In this document: one piece after another, positions 9,082-19,684 of the stretch
Layout: every line of letters starts with the position of its first letter
Position numbering within the stretch: the stretch's first letter is position 1
Assembly (NCBI GenBank): GCA_039105265.1
Contig: JAPFFF010000003.1
Coordinates: 7,254,001-7,318,000, forward strand
Origin: Tritrichomonas musculus
Taxonomy: Eukaryota; Parabasalia; Tritrichomonadida; Tritrichomonadidae
Reading direction: 5' to 3'
Length of the DNA stretch: 64,000 nucleotides
Made by a program: the position numbers and the translations under genes
The notes under the pieces: generated by a model
Seen by the model: the letters and a program-made list of their open reading frames with translations, nothing else
Databases searched by the model: none
What the model was told of the DNA's origin: nothing

Positions 9082-10617
9082 ATGAATTCCAAAGAGGTTG
9101 AAGAAATCAAACAATCTGTAAACGAGATAGCAAAAGAAATTAATGTCATTCTAGAGAAATATCCTAGCTATCCACGGATCATTATCTTGGGTCTTACTGG
9201 ATCAGGAAAGAGTTCATTAACATGTTGCCTGGCAAAGAAAAAAGTTAAAATCGAAGAAGATGGAGAAAAATTTACACAACTTACAGCTGAAGGTGTTTTT
9301 GGAGGATGCAAAGCAGGCACAGAAAAGCCAATGATCTTTGTTGATGAAAAGAATAAACTGTTATATGTTGACCTCCCAGGTTTTGAGGATGTAGATGGAA
9401 TGATAAATGAAATAAGAAATGCTTTTGCAGATGACATAATACTTACATCAAATGAAAATGATATCAAAGTCAAAATTTTACTTGCTGTATCAGCCCCAGA
9501 ATTTGAAACAGGAAGAGGAAGAATCATTCGCGAAACAGTCAATAGAATGCAAAAAATGTTTCCAAATCCAGAAGAATTGATGAAAGGAATTGCAATTGTC
9601 CTGACAAAAAGCGATCCTCAAACTCCTGGAAGTGAATATTTCAAAAGATTAAATAAAAAAACAGAAACAAAACCTGACCTAAAAAGTTGGTGCGATTTTT
9701 TCTCTAGAAATGAAGGACGAGTATACACTTTTCCTTTGGCTCAAAAGGAAAGAATAGGAGATCAATACTTTTTTGCAGATTATGACAAATTAATGATCTT
9801 TTTGACTGATGGAAATTATTTAATAAATCCTGAACATCGAATTGCTCTAAGTAATGACATTAAAAAAGACTTAAGCTTGATCAGACAGAACCATTTAAGT
9901 GTCATTCAACATATTTTGAAAGAACTCTTTTTGAAGATGAATGAAAATTATTGTCAATCAAATGATTCGGAAACAACTGGATTGTGGCTTAAAACTATGC
10001 ACCAATTACTAAATGAAAAAATATCAAGAATTTGCGAATTTCGTGAAATAATTGAAAAAAGCGTACCTAATTGCGAACAATATAATGATTTATTTGTTCA
10101 ATTAGAAGAACTAGAAGCAATTGATTCATTCATTGATCGTTTTTATGAGTTTGAAACAATAAGCTCATGTCTTCAAGATTCTTTTCGTCAAATGACCAAT
10201 TCTGCTCTTATCCAACTTAAACAATATCATCTAAAAGCACAGAAATTGGAACAAATGGAGGTAATGAACAATGAAAATAAAAAAATCATTGAAAAGTATG
10301 AAAAAGGGATTTCAGAACAGCAGCAAAAAATAAATCAATTAATAAATGAAAGAGATGAGAATCAAAAAGAGCTTTTGGACAAGGTAAATGAAATGAATAC
10401 TTTGATGACCAATCAAAAAAATGAATATGAAGAAAAAATTAATAAAATGAAAGAAGAATTCTTCAATCAAAGAAATGTTGAATCTGCTTACTCAAAAGAA
10501 AATCAAGAAGTAATTCAAAAAATGATGGAAATTCTTGAAAAACAAGAAAATATGATTCATTATCTGGCCAGTCGCCCACCTGTTGTTGTTGAAGATGGAG
10601 GTTGCCTTCTTATTTAA
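9082..10617 (+). CDS. AIG1/IMAP-type GTPase with coiled coil and CaaX end
   Basis: About 511 residues from the chosen ATG. The frame is open upstream, but MNSKEVEEIKQ aligns with the start of the paralogue at 4416 and an Inr-like site lies 7 nt before it. G1 is GLTGSGKS (37-44), G3 is DLPG within DLPGFEDVDG, and G4 is TKSD. All are canonical, so it should bind and hydrolyse GTP. A helical middle region is followed by about 110 residues of Lys/Glu/Gln-rich coiled coil. The protein ends GGCLLI, a CaaX box predicting geranylgeranylation. Sharing a prenylation end and architecture with the gene at 4416 suggests a duplicated pair of membrane-anchored, possibly co-assembling GTPases. Function in trichomonads is unknown to me. 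Confidence 0.88.
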   Translation: MNSKEVEEIKQSVNEIAKEINVILEKYPSYPRIIILGLTGSGKSSLTCCLAKKKVKIEEDGEKFTQLTAEGVFGGCKAGTEKPMIFVDEKNKLLYVDLPGFEDVDGMINEIRNAFADDIILTSNENDIKVKILLAVSAPEFETGRGRIIRETVNRMQKMFPNPEELMKGIAIVLTKSDPQTPGSEYFKRLNKKTETKPDLKSWCDFFSRNEGRVYTFPLAQKERIGDQYFFADYDKLMIFLTDGNYLINPEHRIALSNDIKKDLSLIRQNHLSVIQHILKELFLKMNENYCQSNDSETTGLWLKTMHQLLNEKISRICEFREIIEKSVPNCEQYNDLFVQLEELEAIDSFIDRFYEFETISSCLQDSFRQMTNSALIQLKQYHLKAQKLEQMEVMNNENKKIIEKYEKGISEQQQKINQLINERDENQKELLDKVNEMNTLMTNQKNEYEEKINKMKEEFFNQRNVESAYSKENQEVIQKMMEILEKQENMIHYLASRPPVVVEDGGCLLI

Positions 10618-10722
10618 TATATGCTTAATAAAAGATAAATATTTCCAAAATAAAAAATTTTAAAACGCTTTTTTATTATTTAACAACAAACTATAAATTG
10701 ACTTCTCCCATGTATATATTCA

Positions 10723-11352
10723 TCATAATATGTCAATTGCTTTTTTATAATATATTATTGATGGATGTGTATCAACATTTAAGACGCAGGCAACGTAATA
10801 TTGTTCATCTGTATCAATTAAATTCTTTGCTAAATCAATTTGGCAATGGCTAATTCTAGTATGATAATCATTATGTTTTGTAGATTTAACCTCAAAATTA
10901 TAAATCATGCCTTCTGCATTCTGGGCAATTATATCTTGCTTTAATTGATCTTTTTTAAAGTAATATGTTTCATAATTAACAGTGATTGATTGATCATTTG
11001 GATCATTTGATAATGCTCTCCAATTAACCTCTGTAAATTTGCCACTCTTTACTAAAGTATCATATGTATATGCTTCTCCTCTGCAAATGTTGAGGAAATC
11101 TAATTTTTCTTTTTGATTTTGAAAATAATTCCTCATTCTTGGGTTTCTTGAATAGTTATTAGGCTTTTCTTTTGGTGGAGATATCATAACATTGCTTGGT
11201 TTTTTGTTATTTCTTGGATTTGGGGACTTTGCTTTTCTTGGCATTTGAATTGTTTTGACTTTATTAGAGACTGAATGATTTCTTCTCCTCTTGTTGTTTC
11301 TTTTTATCATTATATTCTCATTTGCTTCGATATTTGGGAGATGGCTCATCAT
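10723..11352 (-). CDS. DUF3883-like protein with basic N-terminus
   Basis: A 209-residue protein. Residues 1-75 are basic, Asn/Lys/Arg/Pro-rich and probably disordered. The C-terminal part (about 90-205) contains GEAYTYDTLVKSG, VNWRALS, FEVKST and YYVACVLNVDT. This resembles DUF3883 (NO VEIN C-terminal type), a PD-(D/E)xK-nuclease-like fold in which the EVKST strand carries active-site residues. If the fold is right, the E-V-K motif plus an upstream acidic residue (QDIIAQ) would be the catalytic centre. Catalysis is not shown by sequence alone. It converges with the GTPase gene ending at 10617. The start is a double ATG; I saw no clear Inr upstream. Confidence 0.62.
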   Translation of the reverse strand: MMSHLPNIEANENIMIKRNNKRRRNHSVSNKVKTIQMPRKAKSPNPRNNKKPSNVMISPPKEKPNNYSRNPRMRNYFQNQKEKLDFLNICRGEAYTYDTLVKSGKFTEVNWRALSNDPNDQSITVNYETYYFKKDQLKQDIIAQNAEGMIYNFEVKSTKHNDYHTRISHCQIDLAKNLIDTDEQYYVACVLNVDTHPSIIYYKKAIDIL

Positions 11353-12036
11353 TAATCCTTAAAAAAAATTGATCTAAAAAATCCTGACTTCATAAAAATT
11401 TTATAAAATTTTAAAAATTCCTGACTTCGTTATTTTTTGACTTTGAAAAAAAATTTAGTATTTCAGAGAGCCATTATAAAATAATTTTTTTCAGCAATTG
11501 ATGAATAATTTATTTTCTTTGTTTTTAATATATTTCATGGAGCCACTCTTGAAAAATGTTAAATAATCTTTTTAAGAGAGACATGTGATATGAAATTATT
11601 ATCAGATTTTAAAAGAAGATAAAATAGATTTCAGAAATAATAATAAAAAAAAAAAAAAAAAAAATAGCAAAAAAAAGTCAAAGAAATAAAATGCCATTAT
11701 ATTCATAATTTTAAAGATTTAATTAGTGAATGTAATTTCATACAAAATATGAATTGGGAAAATCCATTATATTGAAGCTAATAATGAAATTTGAAAGGAA
11801 AAAGATTTAATTATTTTGTTAATGCTGACCGCAGCATTTAACTCATGATCACAATTAGAAAACAAATCGATTATTCGTTTTTTAGAATACAAAAAAAAAA
11901 AGATTGAGTTTTACATTGAAGTGTTTATTAAAGTTGTGCTAAAAGAGTCTTTTTATCTCTACATTAGATGTCAATTCAATTGGTTTCCTTCATTAAAAAA
12001 GTAGTAAAAATCATTTAAATGTTTCATATAACTTGA
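11353..12036. other. intergenic, AT-rich with A-run
   Basis: No gene seen. An uninterrupted A-run of about 21 bases lies near 11644-11664. It separates the DUF3883-like gene from the last ankyrin island. Confidence 0.6.
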
Positions 12037-14450
12037 TCAAATAAAAATTGAAATATCATCTTCAGCTGATGCATTGATGCCTTTGCTTTTCAATAAAAGT
12101 TTAATAATGTCCAGATTTTGATTTTTAACACTAAGATGCAATGCTGTTTCATGAAATTAGGTTTTATGAATTTCATTAAAGAATCCTAAAGGAATTTTAT
12201 CATCAAGCAAAAATAATAATTTCGTTAAATATTTGAAATGGAATTGTATTGGGAATATAAAAAAATGAAACATGATTAAAATTTGCTTGAAATGTAATCA
12301 AATTCTTTTCAAAATTGATTTAGCATTGATGTTGATTTCAGGTTTTGATAATAAAAGATTAATTATTTCTGTATTTGCCTTTTCAACAGCAAGAAAAAGT
12401 GGTGTTTTATGAATAAAATCAAATTGAACACCATTTTATATTGTTATATCAAAACTTCATTGAAATTTGATTCAAAAATTCCATTGAAATCATTTTGTTT
12501 TAAATGTCATTTAATTTTATTTTTGTAATTTCATTAAAACAATTGAATTTTGTATTCCATTAATTATAATATTTGGTTAATTTTATAAATAATTTGTTGT
12601 TTTGCAACTTTATTAGTGTGTTCAAATTGAAACGCTGTGAAACATTGATATGATGAATGATATTAAAATTATTTAAAAGAAATTGATTTTTCATTTATAT
12701 TGATATTCTCTCTTTCTAGTAAAAGTTGAACAATTTTGACATATCCTTTTTCAATTGCCATACATAATGGTGTTTTGTGAAAATTTTATTTTTAATCTTA
12801 TTCAAAAAGCATTTTCTTCAATTTCATAAATAAAACAAAAAACATAATTAAAATATGATTTTGAAACGTCATGAAAAGTTTAAAAAGTCAATTTGATAAA
12901 ATAACTCCTATAAGAATTCTATAAAAAGAAAAATATAAAATGCCATTAAAATCAAAACAATAGAATTGAATGAAAATGAATCATTCAAAATTAGATTAAA
13001 TATTGTCATATAAAATGTCATGAAATAAAATAATGTGAAATGTAATTAAAAATAAGAACATTGGAACGAAATTAAATAATTTGTTTTTAAATGTAATAAA
13101 TAAAAAGCTTTGAAATTTTGTGACAAAAAAAAATATTAAAAATGTTATTAAATAATGAAGTGTTTTGAAACTGATTTTGTATTTACATCAACTTCATTTC
13201 TTTCTAATAAAAGTTGAACTATTTCAGGATTTGCTTTTTCAATTGCAATGCATAATGGCGTTTTATAAAATTAAGTCACTAACTTCATCATTAAAATGGT
13301 ATAATTCTGATTTCATTGAATTAAATAGTTGAAAATATCATGAAAAAAATGAGTATCGTAATGCAATTTATGAAATTAATTTGAAACTGTATTTAAATAT
13401 TATAACTATAAATAAGTTTTGCATTGATATCAATATCTTGGCATGATAATAGAAGTTTAACGATTTCGGCGTTTTCCAATTCAATTGCTATATGTAATGC
13501 AGCTTTCTGAATGATAAAAATAAAACTTTATATAAATAAGATTTTAAATTTCAAAAATATATTTAATTTGGAATGACATAAAAAAAAATTTTTGAAATCA
13601 AATGAAAAAAAAATTTTTATGTCATTGAAAAATTGAAATAAATTTTATAAACATTTGAAAAGTAAATTGAATAAAACAAGTGAACTGAAATGTGATGAAA
13701 AGTATTTAATATGTAATGTGATGAATACTGATAATTTTCAAATTACATGAAAATTGTCAATATAAATTAAATTAAAAACTTATTTGAAATGTGATTTAAT
13801 ACTTAATATGAATGTAATTTAAAGAAACTAGTTGAAATAGTGTGCAAATTAAATTATAAAATTATATTAAAAAAAATCAATTGAAATTGACTCTGCATTA
13901 ATATTAATATCTTGGTGTTCTAAGAGCATTTGAACAATTTCAATATTTTGTTGTTCTATAGCAATATGTAAAGCAGTTTTGTTGAAATAAAGCTTTTATA
14001 AATTTCATTGAAATAATTAAAATAAATTTGATTAGAAAAATGTTTTGAATTTCATAAATGTATTAAAATGTAAACATAATTCAAAATGAATATAAAAATG
14101 TCATTTAAAAATATAATTTCTGATTTCATGAAATTAGTATGTTCAAAACATGATAAGAATATAAAAAAAGAAATGTCATACAAAAACTAAATTCGTAATT
14201 TTATGAAAGAAAGGATTTCAAATGTCATTATTTTTTTGTTTTTTAGAAATGTAATTTAAATATATTGTTTTTAACTTTATGATAACATTAAAATATAAAT
14301 TGTATTTAAAAAGATAGATATAAACGATATCAATAAAATATAATAAAAAATAGATTTTTCGTTGATGCTAATCTCTGGTTTTGTTAACAAAAGACGAACT
14401 ATTTCTGTATTTCCTTTTTCAATGGCAACATGTAATGGAGTCTTATAAAC
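12037..14450 (-). other. seven isolated ankyrin-repeat islands split by AT-rich spacers
   Basis: On the reverse strand, downstream of the DUF3447 gene at 14767-15870, seven stop-free islands each encode one ankyrin repeat. They lie at about 14349-14450, 13877-13986, 13411-13512, 13165-13270, 12675-12784, 12311-12416 and 12037-12156. Each begins (F/I/V)(H/Y/Q/N)(K/E)(T/A)(A/P)L, continues AIExxNxEIVxLLL, and most end INxKSI; the last runs on to a TGA at 12037. The spacers are about 316, 362, 364, 140, 380, 258 and 154 bp, full of stops, and share words such as AATGACATTT. Either these are repeat-sized exons of the upstream gene, or a cassette array whose linkers have decayed. I found no consistent GTATGT-type donor or ACTAAC...ACACAG acceptor. 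Only one island (13411-13512) is preceded by CAG. Confidence 0.7.
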
Positions 14451-14766
14451 AATTATTTTAAAATTTCATTGAAAAATTGATATGAAAATTTTATAAAAAA
14501 GATTGTCTTCAAAACATAATTAAAAAAATCAGATGATTTTGAATGTCATTCAAAAATAGTGATTATGAATGATATGAATAGAATATAAATAGAAATGATA
14601 TTAAAATATTAGTTAATGAAACATAATAATCATATAAAAATAGAAACTAGATATAAATGCAGCATTGTTTGAAACAGTTTTAAAACATGAAAAAATCAAA
14701 TTTTATGAATTTTTCAATAAGAAACTGTATTGAAAAAGTTGTTTTTTAAATGACATAAATTTTTTT

Positions 14767-15870
14767 CTATAAAACTTTTTTGTAATTAACATTAATTCTT
14801 GAATTTTTTAACAGAAAGTCTACAATGTTGCAATAATCAGATTTACACAGATAATAAAAAGCATTGTCATCCTTAGCAATTTCTTCAACATTTCCAAAAT
14901 TGCCTAAAATATTTGACATCAGTGAGAAATTGAAATATCTTAAACTAAGCACCAATTCGTTTATCAATTTCTCTTCTCCATTTTGAAAAAGAGTGTTTTT
15001 GATATAGTTCATAATATCAATATGATAGCATTTGACAGATTCTTCATAACATTCACAAAAATTATTTTTTGGCGGTTTAACTTTTGGTTCAATTAAATGA
15101 ATCAGATCAGAACTTTTTGAATGAATCGCATACAGCCAAATCGAAGGAGATAACTTAACTTTATTTAAAAATAAATAAGTAAATATTTGAATTGATCCGT
15201 AAAATGCTGAATATTCAATCAATGTTGGTTCATGTTTAAGTAAAAACAAGTTTGTCTCAAAAATCGACGATGACACTTTACTTGAAAGAAGAAAGTTTGT
15301 TCTATTTGTATATGCAACAAAATCTTCAATAGAATCGTTTTGTATCAATTCGCAAATGTAATTATCATTTACTCCTTTTTTTCTATTTTTATCAAATAAT
15401 TCTGTGTCCATTTCAAAAATTGAATTGGAATTGAAAATTTTGAATTCTGGATAGAAATATTGTATGTAACCTCTTTTTTTAAACTTGTTTTTTGATATAT
15501 GTGAAAAGATTAATTTATCTGGGATTATTATCTTTTCATTAAAAAGAAATAGAAGTAATCTCTTGTTTTCTTTGAAAATGTTGAATATTTCAAAATTTGA
15601 GAAGAATTTAATCGTATTGTCTTTTAAAAATGAAAGAATTCTTTGGATTCTAATATAAAAAGTCTGTGTTTGGTGATAATTATTTGATATTTTAGAAATT
15701 AAATAGAGGATTGCCTTTAAATCATTTTTGTTTTCACCAATTCTTTGATTTTCAAATTCTGATTTAAGATTCTCAAACTCAAATTCGAGATTTTCTTCTT
15801 CTTCATTTATGATATTAAGAATTATTTCTTGAATTGCATCCAAATTATCTACAAATTCTTGAAAAAGCAT
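14767..15870 (-). CDS. DUF3447/ankyrin protein, N-terminal part
   Basis: About 367 residues from the ATG at 15870. The earlier in-frame ATG at 15903 is disfavoured because an Inr-like TCATA lies between the two, 8 nt before 15870. The helical N-terminal region (LISKISNNYHQTQ, FFSNFEIFNIFKENKRLLLFLF) and the DUF3447 blocks (LIQNDSIEDFVAYTNRTNFLLSSK, EPTLIEYSAFYGSIQIFTYL, SIWLYAIHSKS) are complete and in the normal order. The frame stops 12 nt after one ankyrin repeat ending INVNYKK, whereas relatives carry several. Seven more repeats follow as islands downstream, so the mature product may be longer. Probably cytosolic protein-protein binding. Confidence 0.8.
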   Translation of the reverse strand: MLFQEFVDNLDAIQEIILNIINEEEENLEFEFENLKSEFENQRIGENKNDLKAILYLISKISNNYHQTQTFYIRIQRILSFLKDNTIKFFSNFEIFNIFKENKRLLLFLFNEKIIIPDKLIFSHISKNKFKKRGYIQYFYPEFKIFNSNSIFEMDTELFDKNRKKGVNDNYICELIQNDSIEDFVAYTNRTNFLLSSKVSSSIFETNLFLLKHEPTLIEYSAFYGSIQIFTYLFLNKVKLSPSIWLYAIHSKSSDLIHLIEPKVKPPKNNFCECYEESVKCYHIDIMNYIKNTLFQNGEEKLINELVLSLRYFNFSLMSNILGNFGNVEEIAKDDNAFYYLCKSDYCNIVDFLLKNSRINVNYKKVL

Positions 15871-15876
15871 AATTAT

Positions 15877-15881
15877 TATGA
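15877..15881 (-). promoter_or_regulatory. Inr-like TCATA
   Basis: Reverse-strand TCATA, predicted +1 at 15879, 8-nt leader to ATG 15870. It lies downstream of the alternative ATG at 15903. Confidence 0.5.
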
Positions 15882-16142
15882 AAAAAAAAAATAAAAATTT
15901 CAATGCAATTGAAATTTTCAGTTTTTGTTCAGATTTTATTGAAAAATTGAATTATTATTTGTTATATCAATTTTTATCAATATCTTTCTATATAACAATT
16001 TTTTTAAAGAATTTAAATTATTTTATAAAACAAAAATTTATAAATATTATTTATTATCGGGGAAAATCAAATTTAAAATAAAAAATATAATTCATAATAA
16101 ATCATATCGATGGAATGATTGAGGAATTCTATTGAAGTAATT

Positions 16143-18434
16143 TTAATAAAACGTAAATTCTTTTATCAGTTTCACTGGAATCATGATTAAATTTGCGCAA
16201 GAAGAGAACATTGAATGAGGAAGTGACTTTAATTCTGAATTCTCTTGAATTTCAATGATTTCAGGTGAAAAGAAGCATAAATATCCTCTTTCTAATCTTG
16301 TTAAATGTGGAGGAAATATGAAGCTCTTAATATGGACATTATTAAATGAAGCCAAACTTAAAGATTCCAACTCAGAATTTTCTTCGAAATCAAGAAATTC
16401 CATTTCTTCACAACTTTCAAAAGTTGAATGCTCTATCGTCTTCAAATGAGAAGGGAATCTAATTGACTTCAAGGTAGTGAAAGCGAAAGCATAACAATCA
16501 ATTGCTTCCAACTTCGAATCACTTTGAAACAAAACCGTTTTTAGATTGTAGCACGAACTGAATGCAGAGGACGCAATTCGTTTAATAAATGACGGAATTA
16601 AAGGAGCATAAACATCTCTACGTACAAAGACAAGAACATCATAAACAGAAGAGGAATCATTTGATTTTCCAATGATGAACTTATCATCATAATAAATGAA
16701 ATTTTTATTTTTTTCAGAAATTTTTATATTTATCAATTTTTCGGTTGTGTCACACCAATTGCTTTTGAATTCATTTACAAATTCAGGAATATAGAGACTC
16801 TTTATACGTGTTCCTAGCAATGAGTCATTTCCAAATTTCTTCAATTTTGAATTTTCAGGAATTTCAAGTACTTCAAGTTGGAAGCATTCATTAAAAGTTT
16901 CTTTCTTTATTTTCTCAACTTGCCAAGGAATTTCAATTGTTTGCAACGATGAATGAGCAAAGCAACTTTTTCCAATTGAAACAAGTTGTGAATCTTTTGG
17001 AAATCTAACTTCAAAAAGTGATTCACATCCGTCAAAAGCACTCGAACCAATTATCTTCACAAATGATGGAATCGTTACATTCACAACATTTCTTTGTGCG
17101 AAATAAATAATGTCAAAAACGTCTGATTTCAAGTCAGTTTTTCCAAGTATGAAACTATCATTATAATACGTTATATTTTCAACTTGTTGCTTCATCACAA
17201 CGATGTCTACTAAGTTATTTGTATCACAGCACCATTCATCTTCAAATTTATCAAAAGAAGAAGGAATTGTCAATTTTCCTATCGTTGAGCCACAGAAAGC
17301 TTTTTCACCAATGATTTTCAGCTCAGAATTTGGCGAACATTCAACTTCTTCTAATTCAACACACTGATCGAAAGCGCACTGAGCAATTTTCTTAATAAAA
17401 GAAGGAATAACAACTCTTTGAATATCTCGAGATGCAAGAAGAAGAGTATCAAAAATGTCACTCTTTGGATCTGATTTTGAAAGCAAAAATTGATTTTTAT
17501 ACAAACAGATACAGTTTTGTTTACTTGGAGAAACATTCAAAGAAGTCAAACTATTCGTCATCGAGCACCATTCGGTGCCAAATTCAATGAAATTGGAAGG
17601 AAGAAAAAGTTCACGAATTCCAGAACAACAGAAGCAGAATTTTCCAATTGATTTCAATTGTGAGTTTCTTTCAAATGAAACCTTTTTTAAATTATGACAA
17701 TTGACAAAAGCTTCGTCGCCAATTTCAGTGACAGACTTTGGAATGACGACCGTTTGCAGAAAACCGTTATGAAATGCTTTTTCATAAATTCTTGTGACGT
17801 TGTATTTCGAAAAAAAAGGAGTAACTGTGCTGGGAATAACAATGCGAGGTAAACTTTCACTAAATTTTATTACTACGGCGGTTTGGTCGTCTTTGTTTAG
17901 GATGTAAACGAGGCCATTCGATTCAAAGCATGGTTTTGAATAAAATTCAATTAATTCGACATTTTCGGTTTGTAAAGCTTCATAAATTCGGCTTCGGAGG
18001 GGAGATTGAATTAATAAATCACTGTTGGATAAAATTTGCGCAATTTGACGGTGTTTTGTCGTTTTTTCGTTAATTTGTAAACTTAATTGTTGATTTTTGC
18101 TTTCTTGAGCTTGAAGTTGTTGAGATAAGTTTTTATAAACTGAAATAACTTCTTCCATTAAACCAAATTCTTCGCTTAGCTGATCATATTCAGATATATT
18201 ATCAGAGGTAAAATTTGGAATTTCTTTATTTGCCCAAAATTTGATGAATGATTCGAATATCGCCTCATGAACATTCGATTTAACAATATATTGCTTGGTA
18301 GATAATAATGAATTACGAACTTCAGCTCTGATATCATTAAAATATCGTATATCTGATGGAATTATAAATTCTTTGTCTTGTAAAATTAATTTTAAAGTAT
18401 TTTGCATAGATATAAAAATTTGTTTAATGGCCAT
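16143..18434 (-). CDS. BTB-like N-terminus plus BspA-type LRR protein
   Basis: About 763 residues. The longest frame starts at GTG 18443; I take the first ATG at 18434. Residues 1-100 (FIIPSDIRYFNDIRAEVR, AIFESFIKFWANKEIP, LSEEFGLMEEV) resemble the BTB-like N-terminal domain common in trichomonad LRR proteins. A short coiled coil (about 100-125) follows. From about 190 onward come BspA-type (LRR_5) repeats with IPSSV/IPSFIKxIxxxAFxxC and a recurring longer block containing WC, LxxxVSPSKQN-like text and Y(N/D)D(S/K)FI(L/I)GK, seen about three times. There is no signal peptide or transmembrane helix, so an intracellular role is likely despite the BspA-type repeats. Function unknown. Confidence 0.82.
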   Translation of the reverse strand: MAIKQIFISMQNTLKLILQDKEFIIPSDIRYFNDIRAEVRNSLLSTKQYIVKSNVHEAIFESFIKFWANKEIPNFTSDNISEYDQLSEEFGLMEEVISVYKNLSQQLQAQESKNQQLSLQINEKTTKHRQIAQILSNSDLLIQSPLRSRIYEALQTENVELIEFYSKPCFESNGLVYILNKDDQTAVVIKFSESLPRIVIPSTVTPFFSKYNVTRIYEKAFHNGFLQTVVIPKSVTEIGDEAFVNCHNLKKVSFERNSQLKSIGKFCFCCSGIRELFLPSNFIEFGTEWCSMTNSLTSLNVSPSKQNCICLYKNQFLLSKSDPKSDIFDTLLLASRDIQRVVIPSFIKKIAQCAFDQCVELEEVECSPNSELKIIGEKAFCGSTIGKLTIPSSFDKFEDEWCCDTNNLVDIVVMKQQVENITYYNDSFILGKTDLKSDVFDIIYFAQRNVVNVTIPSFVKIIGSSAFDGCESLFEVRFPKDSQLVSIGKSCFAHSSLQTIEIPWQVEKIKKETFNECFQLEVLEIPENSKLKKFGNDSLLGTRIKSLYIPEFVNEFKSNWCDTTEKLINIKISEKNKNFIYYDDKFIIGKSNDSSSVYDVLVFVRRDVYAPLIPSFIKRIASSAFSSCYNLKTVLFQSDSKLEAIDCYAFAFTTLKSIRFPSHLKTIEHSTFESCEEMEFLDFEENSELESLSLASFNNVHIKSFIFPPHLTRLERGYLCFFSPEIIEIQENSELKSLPHSMFSSCANLIMIPVKLIKEFTFY

Positions 18435-18606
18435 TCTTTTCACAATAATATGGTTATATTATTTATAAAATTGAAATTCTTTGAGATTTACACTCAAAAA
18501 TGTATTTTTAAACAATATATTATAAATATTTGGTAAGAAAAAAGTTTATTGAGAATAATTTTTATTTTATCTAGTCGAATCAATATTTTAATTAGAATAT
18601 TAATTT

Positions 18607-19002
18607 CTAATGATTGACGATGATATCATTAAGTATTTCTTGTGGATTTTCTTTAACAGACAAAATCAAAAATTTGAGATTTGGCTCAATGCTTGTCCAG
18701 TTATCATCAAACCATTTAATCAGACTTGGAAATCGCCTCCTTGCTTCTCTTTCGAGTTTTATGCCCAAATGAATTGAGATAACGTCTGCAATACTTTGAC
18801 ATTCAGCATGAGTAAGGCCAAAACCATATTTTTCTTTTAAACGAATAAAAGCAATTGAATTTTCAGGGATAAAATTTTCTAACAATTGTGCAACTATTTG
18901 GCATTCAGCGCTCGATCCTCTTTTTGCTTTTTTCTTTGGTTCAATTTTTTTCGGCAATGGTAATTCACCATTATTATTATTTTCAGAGTCTGTGGTTGTC
19001 AT
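18607..19002 (-). CDS. small basic hypothetical protein
   Basis: A 131-residue protein I do not recognise. Residues 1-32 are Asn/Thr then Lys/Pro-rich (KKIEPKKKAKRG), a possible nuclear-localisation-type stretch. The rest looks like a compact helical domain with two ECQ(S/I)(I/V)A elements about 35 residues apart, then REARRRFPSLIKWFDDNW. The repeated ECQ helices, basic patch and WFDDNW end could suit a DNA- or protein-binding helical fold, but this is inference. ATG at 19002 is 17 nt after an Inr-like TCATT. It lies 170 bp downstream of the BTB/LRR gene's start, on the same strand. Confidence 0.7.
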   Translation of the reverse strand: MTTTDSENNNNGELPLPKKIEPKKKAKRGSSAECQIVAQLLENFIPENSIAFIRLKEKYGFGLTHAECQSIADVISIHLGIKLEREARRRFPSLIKWFDDNWTSIEPNLKFLILSVKENPQEILNDIIVNH

Positions 19003-19017
19003 TTTTACTTTATAATA

Positions 19018-19022
19018 AATGA
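19018..19022 (-). promoter_or_regulatory. Inr-like TCATT
   Basis: Reverse-strand TCATT with +1 predicted at 19020, 17-nt leader to ATG 19002. Confidence 0.45.
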
Positions 19023-19684
19023 ATTTTGAAATTAAAAAAAATTAAGAATTCTTATAATTGAATTGAATTTTTCCATAGAGAAATTTTTCAATGAATGCAT
19101 TCAAATTTATAGAAATTTTGGCAAAAAAAAAAATTTGTAAGTATTCAAATTTTCAATACAATACACATGCCAGCAAAATAATGTAGAAACAATATTATTT
19201 TTGAAAATTTGTGAAACGACGATTATAATTAATTCATTTCTAAATATAATACCATGAGTAAATCAAGCTTTTTTCGCAAAAATTTAATTTTTTACAAAAA
19301 ATGTTAATTCTTAAAAAGGTTAGTCAACCAAATTCCAAAGTAAATAATCGTAATTCAATTTCTAGAAAAATTATATTATAGAGTATTATGAAAATATGTT
19401 TAGAAGATAATAGTCTTGATTATCAATGTCTTGATTCTCACAAGTTAAAATATCATTATTAGAAAGTGAATGCAACGAACAATTTGCATGAATAACAATT
19501 AAACAATTTGTTTATTTTTATGTATTTATGATATTTTTCTTTCTTGTTTTGTTTGTCAAGAAAACTACACTGATATCATATATTGGCTCAATATATTGGA
19601 TTTTTTATATTGCATTTAAAATTAAAAGTAATCGCCAAATAAAGGAAACAAATTGGGTATAAGCATTATTCAAGGATTCAGGAA
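19023..19684. other. intergenic, no gene seen
   Basis: AT-rich with no coding or RNA signal until the tRNA-like gene at 19685. Confidence 0.55.

Noticed and set aside
12037-14766. Standard trichomonad introns between ankyrin islands
   Set aside because: I did not find the conserved GTATGT-type donor or ACTAACACACAG-type acceptor; only one island is preceded by CAG. Splicing stays a hypothesis.
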